Assembly: GCF_030247195.1 (NCBI RefSeq)
Contig: NC_080672.1
Coordinates: 65,141,771 to 65,205,770 of the forward strand
Source: Topomyia yanbarensis
Taxonomy: Eukaryota > Arthropoda > Insecta > Diptera > Culicidae
DNA length: 64,000 bases
Direction: 5' to 3'
Positions 46,311-58,546 of the stretch are shown here, piece after piece. The first letter of the stretch is position 1. Each line of letters opens with the position of its first letter. Position numbers and translations under genes: made by a program. The notes under the pieces were generated by a model. The model saw nothing but the letters and a program-made list of their open reading frames with translations, ran no database searches and was not told the DNA's origin.

Positions 46311-47285
46311 CAGGGCTTGCTCTTCCATGAGTACTATGGCTCTTTATATTAAAAAATGCTTCATATCTACTAGTCCCTCTTGAATTTCAATGTCGTTATA
46401 ACATAAAAAAGTTTCCAAAGTTTATACTTATACTCGTTAAGCAAAAAAGACAAAAACAATATCGATTGATGTCACAGGTTGCAATATTCGATCATCTGCA
46501 AACGAAGTGGAATATTGGTTGAAAGTAAACAATGTGGCTTTTTCGAAATTTGAAATCTGTCCAGTTTAATCATATCAGAAACATCAAGCAAGTCAAGGAC
46601 AACACTAAACGGATCAATGTAACTATTGTACGTCCTATAGTCAACATGCACAACAACGACACATAGTGGTGAAAATCTGAAATCGTGTATTTTCTCTCTG
46701 ATTTTGATTTCCACACTATTGGCCCCGTGATGCTGGGGAATAATTTTTTGATCATCCTACTCTACAGCTGTTTATTTCAGTTAGATTATAAGGACCGTCC
46801 CTAAAGTAAAACATCGAGAGAAATTTCTCCGTACGGTGATTTGCCGCAGGGATTATCAGAGTAGATAACTACCAAGCTGAGGTATTGTTGGCTCAACATA
46901 CGCACAGAAGTCTATCCGTTCATATTAGGAAAGCTGGTAGTTAAATGGTGGAATGAATAAAGTGGAAGACAAGACGAATTCGTTTAATTTGTATGCAAGT
47001 GAATTTTCATGCGAGGCGAGACTGACAAAAATGGGGGTAGATGAAATCGGAGGCTGATGAAATCGAGTTCCCACCTCTAAGCTGAAAAAGAAACCCTGCG
47101 AAGGTGATATGAATGATATATACAATAAGATCACTATTTTGAAGAATCGAGAGTTGTCCTACTGAAGCTGTAGAGCTAGGTTCTCGGAAGGGCTCCCCGT
47201 CAGAATCACATACTACAATTTGCAGACGAGACAGGCAATGTCGCCTACTAAAACACTGCTTTAGGCCAATTGTAGCGGGCCGTGA
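46311..47285 (+). other. No recognised gene
   Basis: Moderate AT content, short frames only. No transposon ends recognised. Confidence 0.35.
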
Positions 47286-47289
47286 TTCT

Positions 47290-48745
47290 GAATGTTATAT
47301 TCATTGTACGATTCAGGTATGTGCGGGCGTTGGAACTCGCGATCGCATGTATTATCGCGAAGAGCTCGAGCATTTGTACGTTAACGTGTTCGATCGCGTG
47401 TGCCTTTCGCATATTCGCGTGTGTTCTTGGATAATCGCGCGCGGACCGTGAATCTAATACTTTATTTTTGATGTTCGGCTCAGATACTAAAAGAATGTGA
47501 GATCTTCCATATCACTAGAGTTCCCGGTGATGTCGCCATGGAACGTGTTGTCTAGTGGATATGAGCTTTATTTTTTGATTGGTCCTACTGAATGTATGGA
47601 CCTAAGTTATTAGGGCAGAGAGTAATGGTTTCCGGACGTGACCGATTCATGAGGGCGCGAAAACGGACGTTTGTAGGTTCGCATTTGATACAGCGTTTGA
47701 AACTTTGTAAGTGCTAAAACGTTCTCATTATTACCGGGGTGTTATTAAGTTTGCGCGATCGCGAACGTAGGTGTGCGTTGTTAATCGCGAAGGGCTTAAG
47801 CGTTCGTGTGTTAACGCGTGTGTCACGTGTGCTCGCGTTCATGTGACTTTGCGTGTACAAAACTGGAGTTTGTAACCGTGTGGCCATTCCTATATACGCG
47901 TGCGTTCTTGGATGATCACGCGGACCTTCATTCTGATAGTTAGTTTTCGGTGTACAATTAACATTCTGACAGGGAGTAGGTTACCCCATCACTAGAGTCC
48001 CCAGTCATGTCGCCATGTAACGTGGTGTCTAGTGGATATGAGAGCTTTCTTTTTTAATTGGATCAATGGAAGGCATGGACCTAGTGCTGCTAGAGCTGCT
48101 GATATCAAGGATAGACACATCCGGAAGTGACCGATTCATGATCGTGCGAGTGCGGAAGTTTTTAGGTTCACGCTTGAGACCGCGTTTGAAAATTTATAAG
48201 AGCTGAGACATTCACTTTATCATCGGGATGTTATCATGTTTGGGTGTAGGTGCCGTGGGTGGTCGCGAAGGGCTCAAGCATTTGTATATGAACGTGTTTG
48301 TCACGTGTATGTGACTTCGCGTGTATAATTTCGATTTTATAATGATATAGTGTGTATTCTTGTTTGATCGCGCGCGAACCGTGGTAGAAGAGAGTCCGTT
48401 TTCCATATCACTAGAGTTCCAGGTGATGTCACCATGGAACGTGTTGTTTAGTGAATATGAGCGCCACTTTTTTGATTGGTTCAACTGAAGATATTAGTCC
48501 AGACTGCTAGGACCGAGGTAAGGCTTCCGGACGTGACCGTTTCATGATTGCGCGAGTGGTGGGTAAATATTTGAGACCGCGTTTGGAAGTTTAAAGATGC
48601 TACGTTTACCGGGGTTTTTTCATGTAGGCGAAATCGCTGGCGTAAGTATGTGTGGATTATTGCAATTGCATGGTCGCGTTTGTGGCCAGGTTTTGTGTTA
48701 TCGCGAAGGCCACGGGCGTTTGTATCTATATGAGTATAGATAGCG
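47290..48745 (+). repeat. Tandem repeat of 420-480-bp units, about three copies
   Basis: Landmarks recur in order. ATATCACTAGAGTT/CATCACTAGAGTC occurs near 47508, 47988 and 48405. GTGATGTCGCCATGGAACGTG occurs near 47528, 48005 and 48420. GTGACCGATTCATGA occurs near 47638, 48128 and 48533. Units are rich in CG-containing words such as ATCGCGAAGGGCT, GTGTTAACGCGTGT and GATCGCGCGCGGACCGTG. Satellite-like. The last unit is partial. Confidence 0.8.
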
Positions 48746-50665
48746 TATAGTAGAGATATATCAATAAAAGGAATCATAACATGCCAAATAAAGAAAAAAA
48801 AGATGCAAAGAGCCTGATTAGAACTGTATAAATTGACCGATACTATTTTGGTATACATCAATAATAAAAAAGCAAACTAATAGATGTATTAAAGAAATAG
48901 ACTAGCGAAGTAGAAAAAACACATCAACATGCAATCAAACTCGTCTAAATGCTGTAAATGTTGTATATTTACCATTAACGACAATTGCATTCTGTTAAAC
49001 TTTCATCATGCTATGCTGGCCGGGAATGGATGACTCACGTGCGTCGGTAAATTCATTGTGCCCTAATTTATCCAATCTGACTTTCCCGAATGAATAGAAC
49101 AAATGCACAGATTGATCATCAGAAGTATTAGCCACTATTCTATCATATACGCCAGTTCTGCATCCATTCACTGACCCTACTGTCACAAATACTCAGACGA
49201 ACACATACATAGATAGACATACGACTAGCACATAACAATTGTACACTACTACGAAAAACTACGATTATTACAAAGCGACAACTGATAGGTTTCTACTTAT
49301 GTATTTATTAAATTAATCTAATTATTAAATTAATTTAATTAGTATATGCACGATGACGAATTCGACTGATAAATGGACACACAATGACTCCCACTCTGAG
49401 CCCCGTCCACGAATACCGCCATCAAATTGTGGAACAATATTTGCAAACACGGCATACAGCAAAAGTCAATCCACGTCGAGCCGCCAGTCGGTTACATCAC
49501 CGCGCACAGAACAGTGGTTGAGTGTTTGTATGCGCAGGTGCTGAGTAAGAAGAAACATAGAACATAAAAAAGGCGCATAAGCCTTCTCGGTCTCCTCGAT
49601 GCACCACTATCGAGGCATAATGCAATAACCATCTTAAAGCAGTTGTTCTTTAGCGCTGATGCACGCAATATACCTGATGATGTTTGCAATACCGTAAAAC
49701 CCCTCAGCCTTGGGGAGGGAAGATTACTATTTTGAAGAATTGATAATAAAATCTAAAACTGTTTTGAATAGTGTAATTAGAATAGAAATCGCTACTTGCC
49801 TATATTTATTATGCTTAATTAAATCTAATGTAATAATATTTTCCGAAACAATACAACTAAATTAGGAATTTCTAAGTGCTCGTAATACACGTTTTCACTT
49901 GAAGTCAAAGCACGCATGAAACTCCTTCCATCCGTGTAATGTGTGATTAATCGTCCATTTCCGGCCTATCCCGTACCTATACTATAGGTTCGTGCCACGT
50001 GTGCCTTTCCAGGCTGACGCTCATGCTGACAACCATAACGGAGCAAAAATATAATCATGTTTGAACATTGCGTTGACTTTCTGCTACCTTCAGTTTGTAA
50101 TGGAACTAGCAGTACATATTTGAATGATTTTGAAAAAAAAAATGAAATAAATTGGAAAAAAGTACACAAGCAATCATTTTCTTTTTTACAACTTGCCAAC
50201 ATGGCTGACATTTTCGATTATGTCTATTGACCCATAATAACCCTGTGGTAGCGTAACGCGTATTTTTTCGAGCACAATTTAATTGGATGAGCTGTTCAGT
50301 TTAAATCAACCGTACTGCGCTGAAAGTTAGGAAGCCATTTTTCGTGAATGGTTATGTGTGGGTGTGTGGTTGAATGGTGTAATGCATTTTAAATTAGCTT
50401 TTCGAAAATTAATCCTACCGGTTCGTGGTAAAATGGCAATGTTGAAATTTTATCCGGCGAAAGCTCGGAACGCCCAAACAAGTTTACCGCAGTGCAAAAT
50501 GAAGCCAGCTGTCATGGTTAGCGGAAAAATTTGAATTAAATTCGCGATAAAACAGTAGCTCTAAATAAGTAACGACAGTCGACGGGTTTCGCTTCAACAG
50601 TTTTCGCTCTTGCCTGGTCCCAGCCAATCCCGACCGCCATCACTGAATTATCCGCGTAGACTCAC
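48746..50665 (-). other. Probable KCNQ intron, no other feature recognised
   Basis: Sequence immediately downstream (3' side on the minus strand) of the KCNQ exon. It begins with the donor GTGAGT at 50665-50660. No exon or repeat was recognised. Confidence 0.45.
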
Positions 50666-50883
50666 CTATAATACATATCGGCTTACGGATGAACCGCAAC
50701 CGGCCGCAGAAGCCCATATATTTGGACCGACAGCCGGCGGACCAGAGCCGCACCAGGTATTCCACGCCGAAGAACACCACCAGGCAGATCTCCATCCAGA
50801 ATAAGGTCTCGTTCGCGAACTTACTGTACTCGTCTATCGTCGACAGTACGCTAAATATCAGACACACCAGCACGAGCATAAAC
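50666..50883 (-). CDS. KCNQ: KCNQ (Kv7) potassium channel, internal exon covering S1-S2 and the S2-S3 linker
   Basis: A 218-bp exon on the minus strand. The acceptor is a pyrimidine tract ending TTTTCAG before 50883, and the donor GTGAGT follows 50666. The first base completes a codon (phase 2 entry) and the last base opens one (phase 1 exit). The peptide starts [16 protein letters not shown] (end of S1). It continues with [21 protein letters not shown] (S2 with its acidic charge-transfer residue) and ends with [17 protein letters not shown] and RKPICII, the linker leading into S3. The [11 protein letters not shown]..GRLxFxRKPxxII pattern is typical of KCNQ channels, which give slow voltage-gated K+ currents at the plasma membrane. 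No stop codons. I found no neighbouring exon in the window. Confidence 0.88.
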
Positions 50884-51640
50884 CTGAAAAGAGGCAAGAT
50901 GGGGGAAAATCGTTACAATCGTTCAAACTCAACAATATTTGTGGTAGTGGTGTACAATAGAGCTGATTTCCCACCCGAAAGTAATTTCCCCTAAATGGGC
51001 GGGAGATCGATTCCTGCTCCAGGTTTATTACTATCGAAAGCCATGCTGATGAAACTGATGCGAGGTCTATATTCTATATTTTCAATTCTTTCCTTTGTTC
51101 ATTTACAGATGGGAACTTTTCTGACGGTGCGCTTATTATTTCGCACAGTGGGAAGGTTCAATTTTACCGAAGTTGGTGAAGCAGCACGTAGAAATGTAAT
51201 TAAAATTACATGATTCATTTCATAAGCCCTACTGTGATCGACGATGACAGGGTGTGGGCTCTCATCCATCTCCTGTCTAACGTAAAGCAGGCGTGGAGCT
51301 TTTTGGTTTTCAACTGAGAATTTTCAGCGTAGGAAGTGGTCACGACAGGAGAGGAAGTGTTTTATTCGAATAGGTGAATAAGCGGATTTGTTTCCGTTGT
51401 GTAAGGGCTTTAGAGTTAATATACCTTCGCAGTCGGTTAAACTCACACTACAATTATAAAGATCAAAGCTATATAATGTCATAAAAATTTCACTGGTTGA
51501 AGTATGTATAGTGTAATAACAAAAGAATACGCCGAATAATATTTCACATCAATCTATCATAACCTAGCAAAATGAACCGGATGATCTTCTTTTGACAATT
51601 CTCTGTAGCTTGTATTAAGTTCTTTACTGATCCAGTTTTT
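50884..51640 (-). other. Probable KCNQ intron 5' of the exon
   Basis: No coding motif or clear repeat. Precedes the cluster of palindromic repeat modules starting near 51650. Confidence 0.4.
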
Positions 51641-51644
51641 CTCA

Positions 51645-52700
51645 CTTTTTTGACTAGTACTGTTTACATGAATTAGCAAAAATTTGTCGGTGATTCGCTT
51701 CGCTCGAAGAAAAACACAGAGATTTTTTCTAATTCCATATTAGGTAACTGTTGTAACGGCATTTAATTGGCAAGGGACTGGAAAGTGAAGTAAATTTTCC
51801 AATATTAGGAGCCATAGTACTCAAGGAAGAGCAAGGAGTTGAAGGAAGAAGTTTAGAAAATCATGGAATGAGCAAGCTTAGAGTTTCCCGACTAATTTAA
51901 CCTTTTGTCTTCTACCGCAGGAGTCAGGATATTTTTGAATTTGAAATTCAAATCACCTGAGTCTGTGGCATGTCCGGACAAGCGTAAAGTAACTTTATAC
52001 CTAATGCTTTCGGAACCGATGAAAAGTTAAGACACATGTTAGGTTCTTTACTGACGCATTTAACCTCACTTCTCTTAACAGTTCACTAGTATACATTGAT
52101 TTTGGAAAAAATTGCGTACGACTAGATTCGCTCGAAACAAATCGCAAAAAAAATTCTAAGTCCATGTAAACAGTTCAAGCGAACTGTCAAAAACTAACAC
52201 TCGAGTTCATTTGTGACGTCACCGTAAAGTATTAAATACTTAACGGCGACGTCACAAATGAACTGAGTGTTCATTTTTTGACATTTCGCTTGTACTGTTT
52301 ACATTCTATACGATTTTCTTCGAGCGAATCTAGTCGTCCACAAATGTTTCTAAGTCCATGTAAATAGTACAAGCGAACTGTCAAGAAAAGTGAGGTTAAC
52401 TGTTTCAGTAAAGAATCTAATTCAAATAAGCAGTACAAGCGAACTGTTAAAGAAAACTTGAGTTCATTTGTGACTACAATTAGGTTCTTTAAGAAAACAG
52501 TTAGCCTCACTTTTCTTGACAGTTCACTTGTACTTTTTACATATACTTAGAAAAATTTTGTGGACTAGATTTGCTCGAAGCAATTCGCAAAGAATTTTCT
52601 AAGTTCATGTTAACAGTACAAGCGAACTGTCAAAAATGAACACTTGAGTTCATTTGTGACGTCAGCGTAAAGTATTCAATTGAGTTCGATGAACACACGA
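51645..52700. repeat. Cluster of inverted repeat modules with CRE-like TGACGTCA
   Basis: Modules share ACAGTACAAGCGAACTGTCAA, GAGTTCATTTGTGACGTCAC, CTGTTAACCTCACTTTTCTT and GTTCTTTACTGA in both orientations. 52163-52306 is a near-palindrome of about 144 bp centred near 52235. Perfect TGACGTCA octamers are at 52214-52221 and 52657-52664. No coding content. Confidence 0.75.
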
Positions 52701-52929
52701 ATGAACTCACGATGAATGAAGTTCTTGTTTAAAGAGGTCTTCTTCTATTTTTTTTTCAAAGATTTTATTTTTTTTAATTTCATGAATCGAAAGTTGAACA
52801 TGTCTTGAATATGTTGGTAAAGTGTTTTTTTTATCCTTGAATTAGTTCTGTCACTACACGGCTTTGAACAGACCTATGTCCTGAGCGTCGACAGACGCTC
52901 AGAACTAAATTCGCTGCGCTCTCTAAAAC

Positions 52930-53246
52930 ACGTTATTATACCGACCGAAGGTAGCTCTGGTAATCCACATTAATTCTATAGATGGCAGTAGTGCCGCCAA
53001 TGTGTTCAACGAGGGCTGGTCTAGCGTGCTGAAAGTAATGAACACATTGGGAATTTCCGTTGGTCTGACAGCCAACAACTATGTTGAAACCATAAAAAAC
53101 TATCGAATCTAGAAGGCTGAATAACGTTGAAGCAACGCTGCAAGAGCAGCGATCATTGCTAACCGAGAACAGCGAATCCAGGAGAATCCATGGTTTGAGG
53201 AAGAAGAAGGGCTCATGTATGCACCCGGAATGGCGGAATAATTGTA
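52930..53246 (+). pseudogene. Mutator-like (MULE) transposase C-terminal relic
   Basis: One plus-strand frame reads HINSIDGSSAANVFNEGWSS, then SVLKVMNTLGISVGLTANNY. After three stop codons it continues with a basic helix and EEEEGLMYAPGMAE to a final stop. The pattern (FN.G, VM..LGI..G, then an arginine-rich helix and EGxxYxPGxA) resembles the tail of insect Mutator-like transposases. It is dead, and nothing N-terminal remains. Confidence 0.5.
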
Positions 53247-53357
53247 AGTTGATCATTTTAATGTTTGGAATCTAATCTTAAAATTTTGTCCATTCTTCTC
53301 GAAGCTACTTGTTATGAATCAAATTTCCTGAACATTATTCAAAATCACTTCTAGATC

Positions 53358-53798
53358 AAAACGTGAAAAGGGCGTAAGTGCAAATGAGAGCCTCTCTGTG
53401 TTTACTTTCTCTTTCGATTATTTTGGCTCCATCATAAAACTTCCCAACATTTTCTCAGTATATAACGAAAGACTTTGCTTTCGGCTAGCGTATTATGCTA
53501 AAAGCGAAGACTGCATATAAAGAAGACTGGCAACTCTGTCCAGACTCTGGAGACAGTATCAGCCATGCCACTTGCGAGTAAAGGTGGTACTTCACATAGT
53601 GATGTACACACACATATACACTTTTACACTAAGCTTCCTACTTTCCTCCAATAGAGGCGCTGTAACCTCTGTCGCTTTTCGTTTGTATGGGGGAAGGGAA
53701 GGGATATAAATATTAATATGCAGGCTTCGCTAAAAGTTAAGCAGTAAAGGTAAAAGCGCTCGAGAGACTCTCATTTGCACTTACGCCCTTTTCAAATG
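53358..53798. mobile_element. MITE, about 435 bp, TIR AAAAGGGCGTAAGTGCAAAT
   Basis: Left GAAAAGGGCGTAAGTGCAAA followed by TGAGAGCCTCTC, and right its inverted complement ending in GCCCTTTTCA. The TIR is about 33 bp with few mismatches. Interior contains ACTGGCAACTCTGTCCAGAC and GAGGCGCTGTAACCTCTGTC. No coding capacity. Target duplication is not clear. Confidence 0.75.
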
Positions 53799-54770
53799 TT
53801 GGTCTAGACTTCTTGGCCAGTATGGTATTGGTTCCGACATTTAAAATTTTTCAAATCTCAGCTCAAATTCGTGTTTAGCGATCCTAAATATCCTTATATT
53901 CAAAGTTTCATTGACTAAAAAAGTGACATTAATAAATGTCACTTTTTTAGTCCGCCATATTATATCCGCCATTTCGAATGTGTAAAATTTTGTACTCAAA
54001 TTCGTGTTCAGCGACCCCAAAAACCCATATATACAAAGTTTCAATCAAATTTATAAATATTTAACTTTTTTAGTTCGCCATATTGGATCTGCTATTTTGA
54101 ATCATCCAAATCTAACTAACAAATCTAACTTCAAATTCATGTTTATTGACCTTTGAAACGTATATTCTTAGACAAATAGATCGAGTACACGAAAGACTGT
54201 TTTCAAACTTTGACACACGTTTTCTCGGAAGAAGTTTTTTCGAAGCTGTGCGTATTCTCGTTTCTGAACCATTCAATCAATCAGCTTCGCGTTTTGTCCG
54301 CCTAAAAGAAAACAACATTTTCCGGCACTGTAACGTACAAAATCACAATATTTGGATCATAAACGATTTTTTTACAGTCGGCCAAGGTTGGGAAAATCAA
54401 GCGAAAAAAAACGATACTTTATTTTTAAGTGGCCGCCATTTTGTTTCGATAACGATTTTTTTTTCATATTATTTAGTTTGAGGCGCCTGTATGGAATGTA
54501 ATGTTCATCGTTTTTGTTTTCTGGTTGTAGACGACGAATTGCGACCTGTATCGTGCCCTCAGTTGAGGACGGTTTTCAAAACACTTTTTGCTGGAGCCGC
54601 CATTTTGGACTCGAAAATTTTGATTTTCTAGATGAAAACTTAATAAACATTTTGCAGAATAGTCTAGATGTCTAAGTCATTTTACTCCTTCATAAAAAAA
54701 TTATCAAACATTGGGTATTTTTGCACAATTATATAGAAGGACCCCCTTAACAATTGCATATTTTACGCTG
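53799..54770 (+). repeat. Degenerate repeat with GCCATATTGGATCT words
   Basis: Two to three diverged units: AAATTCGTGTTTAGCGATCC, AAAGTTTCATTGAC and CCGCCATATTATATCCGCC near 53865-53970, repeated near 53997-54090. A 111-codon frame at 54146-54481 has no domain. GCCGCCATTTTG words occur at 54431 and 54597. Confidence 0.45.
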
Positions 54771-55725
54771 GCGTTCACAAATGAACGCGAGTGTTTTTGA
54801 CAGTTTGCGTGTAATGTTTACTTGGACTTCTTCGCGATGTGCTTCGACCGCATCTAGACGTCCACAAAATTTTTCTAAGTCTATGTAAACTGTACTAGTG
54901 AAATGTCAAGAAAAATGAGGTTAACTGTGTCAGTAAAGAACCAAATTCTCCTTTGTTTATTTCGTCAATTAGGTTATTTACTGAAACAGTTAACCTCACT
55001 TTTCTTGAAGTCGATTGTACTGCTTACATGGACTTAGAAAAATTTGTGGATGACTAGATTTGCTCGAAGCAAATCGTAAAGAATTTTTCCAAGTGCATGT
55101 TAACAGTACAGGCGAACTGTCAAAAAAGAACATTTAGTTCATTTGTGACGTCACCGTAAAGTATTCAATTGCATGAGTTCGAGGGCAACAAGTGTTCATC
55201 TGTTGCATTCGAACTCACGTAACCCCCATGTAAAAACCACCGAGAATTGTCAAACAAAGTTCATCAGGCCCATTTTGTGAGGTTATGTCGATTGATGTGC
55301 AAACAAATTGAATATTTTTCGATGACGTCACAAATGAACTCGAGTGTTTATTTTTGACAGTTCGCGTGTACTGTTTACATGGATTTAGAACAATCAGGGT
55401 CGTCTTAAGTCCTCTCGGGACTCCTGGGCACTATTGATCAAAGGAGCCCATATAGTTGAACAAACGTGATTAGATTAAGAGTTAAATGCGATAATTTGGC
55501 ATCACAGAGACGAAGTCAGAATTAGGTTTTACACCAACCTACATAACCCCACAAATGAGCCGGATGAACAACGTTTGGCAATTCTCGGTAGTTTGTTTAC
55601 ATGGGAGTTACGTGAGTTTGAATGTAGCAGATGAGCACCCGTTGCACTCGCACTCGCGCAACTGACAAAGTGATCAAACCACCGAGAATTGCCAAACATG
55701 AACTTCATTCACCATGAGTTCATTC
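54771..55725. repeat. Second cluster of CRE-bearing repeat modules
   Basis: Same module set as 51645-52700, in both orientations. Perfect TGACGTCA octamers lie at 55146-55153 and 55323-55330. Related forms near 54770 and 55725 lack the exact octamer. Confidence 0.7.
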
Positions 55726-56117
55726 GTGTCGTCATCTTGTAGAATTCAATGTCGCATTTTACTTCAAGGCAAAAAATGACACATTTTTTAACGGAAATTG
55801 AATAGACAAGAAAACAATTGGAGCCTAGAAATATGCGTAGCGTTTCTCTTAATAATGACAGAATAAACAATAGTAATGTGACCTCCGTAGTTACATTGGG
55901 TTGTTTGAGGATGAATAGTTTCTTGGCCAAGAATTCATGATGCGTTTAAGACTGTTTTCGTAAGTGTAGAAGTAATTGCAATTGTTTTATCCGTTAAAAT
56001 TATCGCATATTAAGGGATACCATGTAATACCATGCAGTAAAACAAAAGTTTGTTCACAAGTCTTATTAGCCATTTTGGAAAGTTAATCCTTTCATGCCCA
56101 CCTTTTTTTCTGGCATA
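55726..56117 (+). other. No recognised feature
   Basis: AT-rich, short frames only. Confidence 0.35.
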
Positions 56118-56245
56118 TCATACAAGACAAGCAGTACTAATAACGTTGAACTCCTTAGCCGAGGCAGAAAGCTTCTCAACGAAGAATAACATACAACAAG
56201 ACGAAACGAAATATGAAAATGTCAAAATTGAGATCCCCTTGTAAA
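56118..56245 (+). pseudogene. Gag (ORF1) fragment of the same family as the gag-only retroposon
   Basis: Reads TRQAVLITLNSLAEAESFSTKNN and ends in KIEIPL. The retroposon at 61074-61304 (minus) has RNVVLISFNTLAQAERFVLKNN, and KIPVYIEN follows in a second frame. The fragment keeps only this block and ends at a stop. Confidence 0.5.
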
Positions 56246-57313
56246 TGAACCTTGATCTAACGAAAATTCGTCTACACGATTTGAACACGATATGAAAAAG
56301 ATTTATGACATCTCCAATCATTAGCACCAGAGAAATTCAGAAATTGCTACCAAATGGCAGACAAATCAATGATAAACGGTACGTGCTATGACCTTGAATT
56401 AATGTCTGATCTGATTTTAATATAGTAATCGTAATTACTATAATGGTTTAAGATGATTTTCCTAAATTCATTTCACCTAATTGATTAATTAAATAAAATT
56501 CCGGTTCTGAAGTATCATCTTCGCGTTGTAAAAGTTTCCGAGCTCGTTTTTTAGAGATTTTCTGTAGATAGGATAATAAGCCTATTTGCACCCTATTCCT
56601 ATTATCATTCTACCCGTTTGAAAAATATTGGTTACAGCTTTCTTTGCGTCAATCACGAGTACTTTATAATTTTCAGATCAGATTCTACTGATCTAAGAAT
56701 GAGTGAGGCAAAAATATTACTAGAAATGTGTACGAATTCCATCGATTTAGAACAAAATAATTATCGAAATAGTACGGTACCCTCTCTAATAGGGTCGATA
56801 TCGGCTTATTACCTCACCACCTCACTTCGAAGCTCAGCTTTAGCAATCACAAAAGAAGGAAAAGTTTTTCCCCCCTCTTCCGGATCTACGAACCCTACTT
56901 GAGTTTATAATTGAAGAGACCCTCCATGGATGCCGGGGCTAAGGGTTACAGTGAAGTAGAGTGCCATAAAGTGGCCTAACAAGCACTCGGAACCATCAGA
57001 ACAGGGCTAGCGGCTGGCTGCGGGCGTTGCAAAATTGTTACAAGCGAAAGCACGCGTAAATAAATTACGAACTTTTTCTCTACCTACAGCCTGATGTTGC
57101 CACTGCGAGCGAATAGGGATGGCGGACAAGTTTGCCAGTGTAATGTCAACCGCAAGGGAAGGCCCTGGTACCTGTGTGGAATAATGTGAGGAATATAGTC
57201 AACAGGTTGCAGATCCGATAGAGTTGGTGTTCAACGATAGCAGTTTTTTTATGATAAATCAGGTGGAAAATATGCTTGGCTTGATTTTATAAGAAATATT
57301 CCATCATCACCAT
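56246..57313 (+). other. No recognised gene
   Basis: No protein motif or inverted repeat recognised. A 94-codon frame at 56618-56902 has no domain. Confidence 0.35.
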
Positions 57314-57399
57314 ACCAATCTGTCCAATAATTGCGTCACGGAAAAAACATTGGCTGTTTTCTATTGAAAATTTGGATAGAAGTAGTTTAGAGTGTGTTG

Positions 57400-57568
57400 T
57401 TTACACTGTATTTGTTATTTCGATTATAGAGGTTTTAACCTTCGCCTTTGCGGGTTAGAAAAATCTCTTAAGGAAAAATCTCCAATCCAATATGCGGGGT
57501 TGGGAATCGAACCCAGGGTAGCTGCGTACAAGGCAATCGATTTACCAACTACGCTATGCCCGTCCCCA
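57400..57568 (-). repeat. tRNA-derived SINE, Feilai-like
   Basis: Reading the minus strand from 57568: GGGGACGGGCATAGCGTAGT, A box TAGCGTAGTTGG (57556-57545), a spacer, then B box GGTTCGATTCC (57513-57503). A tail with AAGGCGAAGGTTAAAACC runs toward 57420. Box spacing and order fit a pol III promoter. It does not fold as a complete functional tRNA by eye, so it is a SINE head rather than a tRNA gene. It lies in reverse orientation within the maT-like element. Confidence 0.7.
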
Positions 57569-58005
57569 AACTGTATTTCTATCGCTGTCATTTTTTCGAA
57601 AATTGGTGAAAATGGTGTCGTTCGAAAAGTAACGTCACGAATTGTTTTTGCGCAAGCATTAGAAGAATCCTCAATTCTCTATCGGGACACCGGAAAACAA
57701 CTCGGAATCGTGCAGTCAACGGTGAGTCGTGTGATTAAATGTTACTACTAAACTCTGAGCACCGAACGGAAGGAGAAATGCGGTCAGAATAGATATTCTA
57801 TTAGTGATCAGGATGACAAGTGTGTTGTGAAAGCGTTTAAACGGAATCCCAATCCCTTGGTCAGGGATGTGGCCAAAAAGTTGAATCTGTCCAAATTTTT
57901 CGGGACTGCCTACGTACCAAGTGCAGAAAACTCTAAATCGTGACGAACGGCAGAATACGGTGGGAAAGTCACGGACCTGGAAATTGTACACTAGAGTGGG
58001 ACACG
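57560..58005 (+). pseudogene. maT-like transposase, N-terminal half (relic)
   Basis: The frame through IVFAQALEESSILYRDTGKQ, then LGIVQSTVSRVIKCYY, gives the first HTH. After a stop it continues with NRYSISDQDDKCVVKAFKRN and then PLVRDVAKKLNLSK, the second HTH of the DNA-binding domain. A further frame shift leads to NRDERQNTVGKSRTWKLYTR, where the coding match ends at the 57994 boundary of the inserted element. It would have bound the transposon TIRs. Stops and frameshifts make it inactive. Confidence 0.75.
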
Positions 58006-58546
58006 ATTACACGGAAAAAAACAAAAGTTTGCTCCGATCAACTTCCTAGGTTCCATTTGGGACCTAGAATTACTGTGTAAATTCTAATCTCGATCGGTGA
58101 AACTACATTTTTGCGCCCAGGGTATAAAGTATACATGGGATTTCGTATGGGAAAATCGATGTGATGAGATATTTCTCTCTTTGGATATTATAACGATTGA
58201 GAACATTTACAACATGATTTTTCGCGATGTTTTTGATAACACATACTAAATGGTACAGTGGTAGGCCTCATAGAAGCGCTCAAATCAATATCTTCGGATA
58301 TTAAGCATGGGGCAACATCATTGCGAAAAATGTTGAAAGTCAAATCAAAATAAAAGTAAAACAAAAAAAATGCCCTCTCAAATAGGCCAACATTCCACAT
58401 AATACTAATGCTTTGTGAATAAAATATTTAGGTTCTTCATTCAATGCATTATGTATGGAAAAACTGAATTTCCTTTTAGGGACTATATATGTGCAGGCCC
58501 AAAAAATGAGAAAAAACATATCGCGCATATTTGAAGTACATAGGGT

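Noticed and set aside
54146..54481. 111-codon frame
   Set aside because: Lies in a degenerate repeat region and has no domain. Chance frame.
57490..57568. A tRNA gene on the minus strand
   Set aside because: A and B boxes are good, but the sequence does not close into a full cloverleaf with an acceptor stem and continues into a SINE body. Called a SINE.
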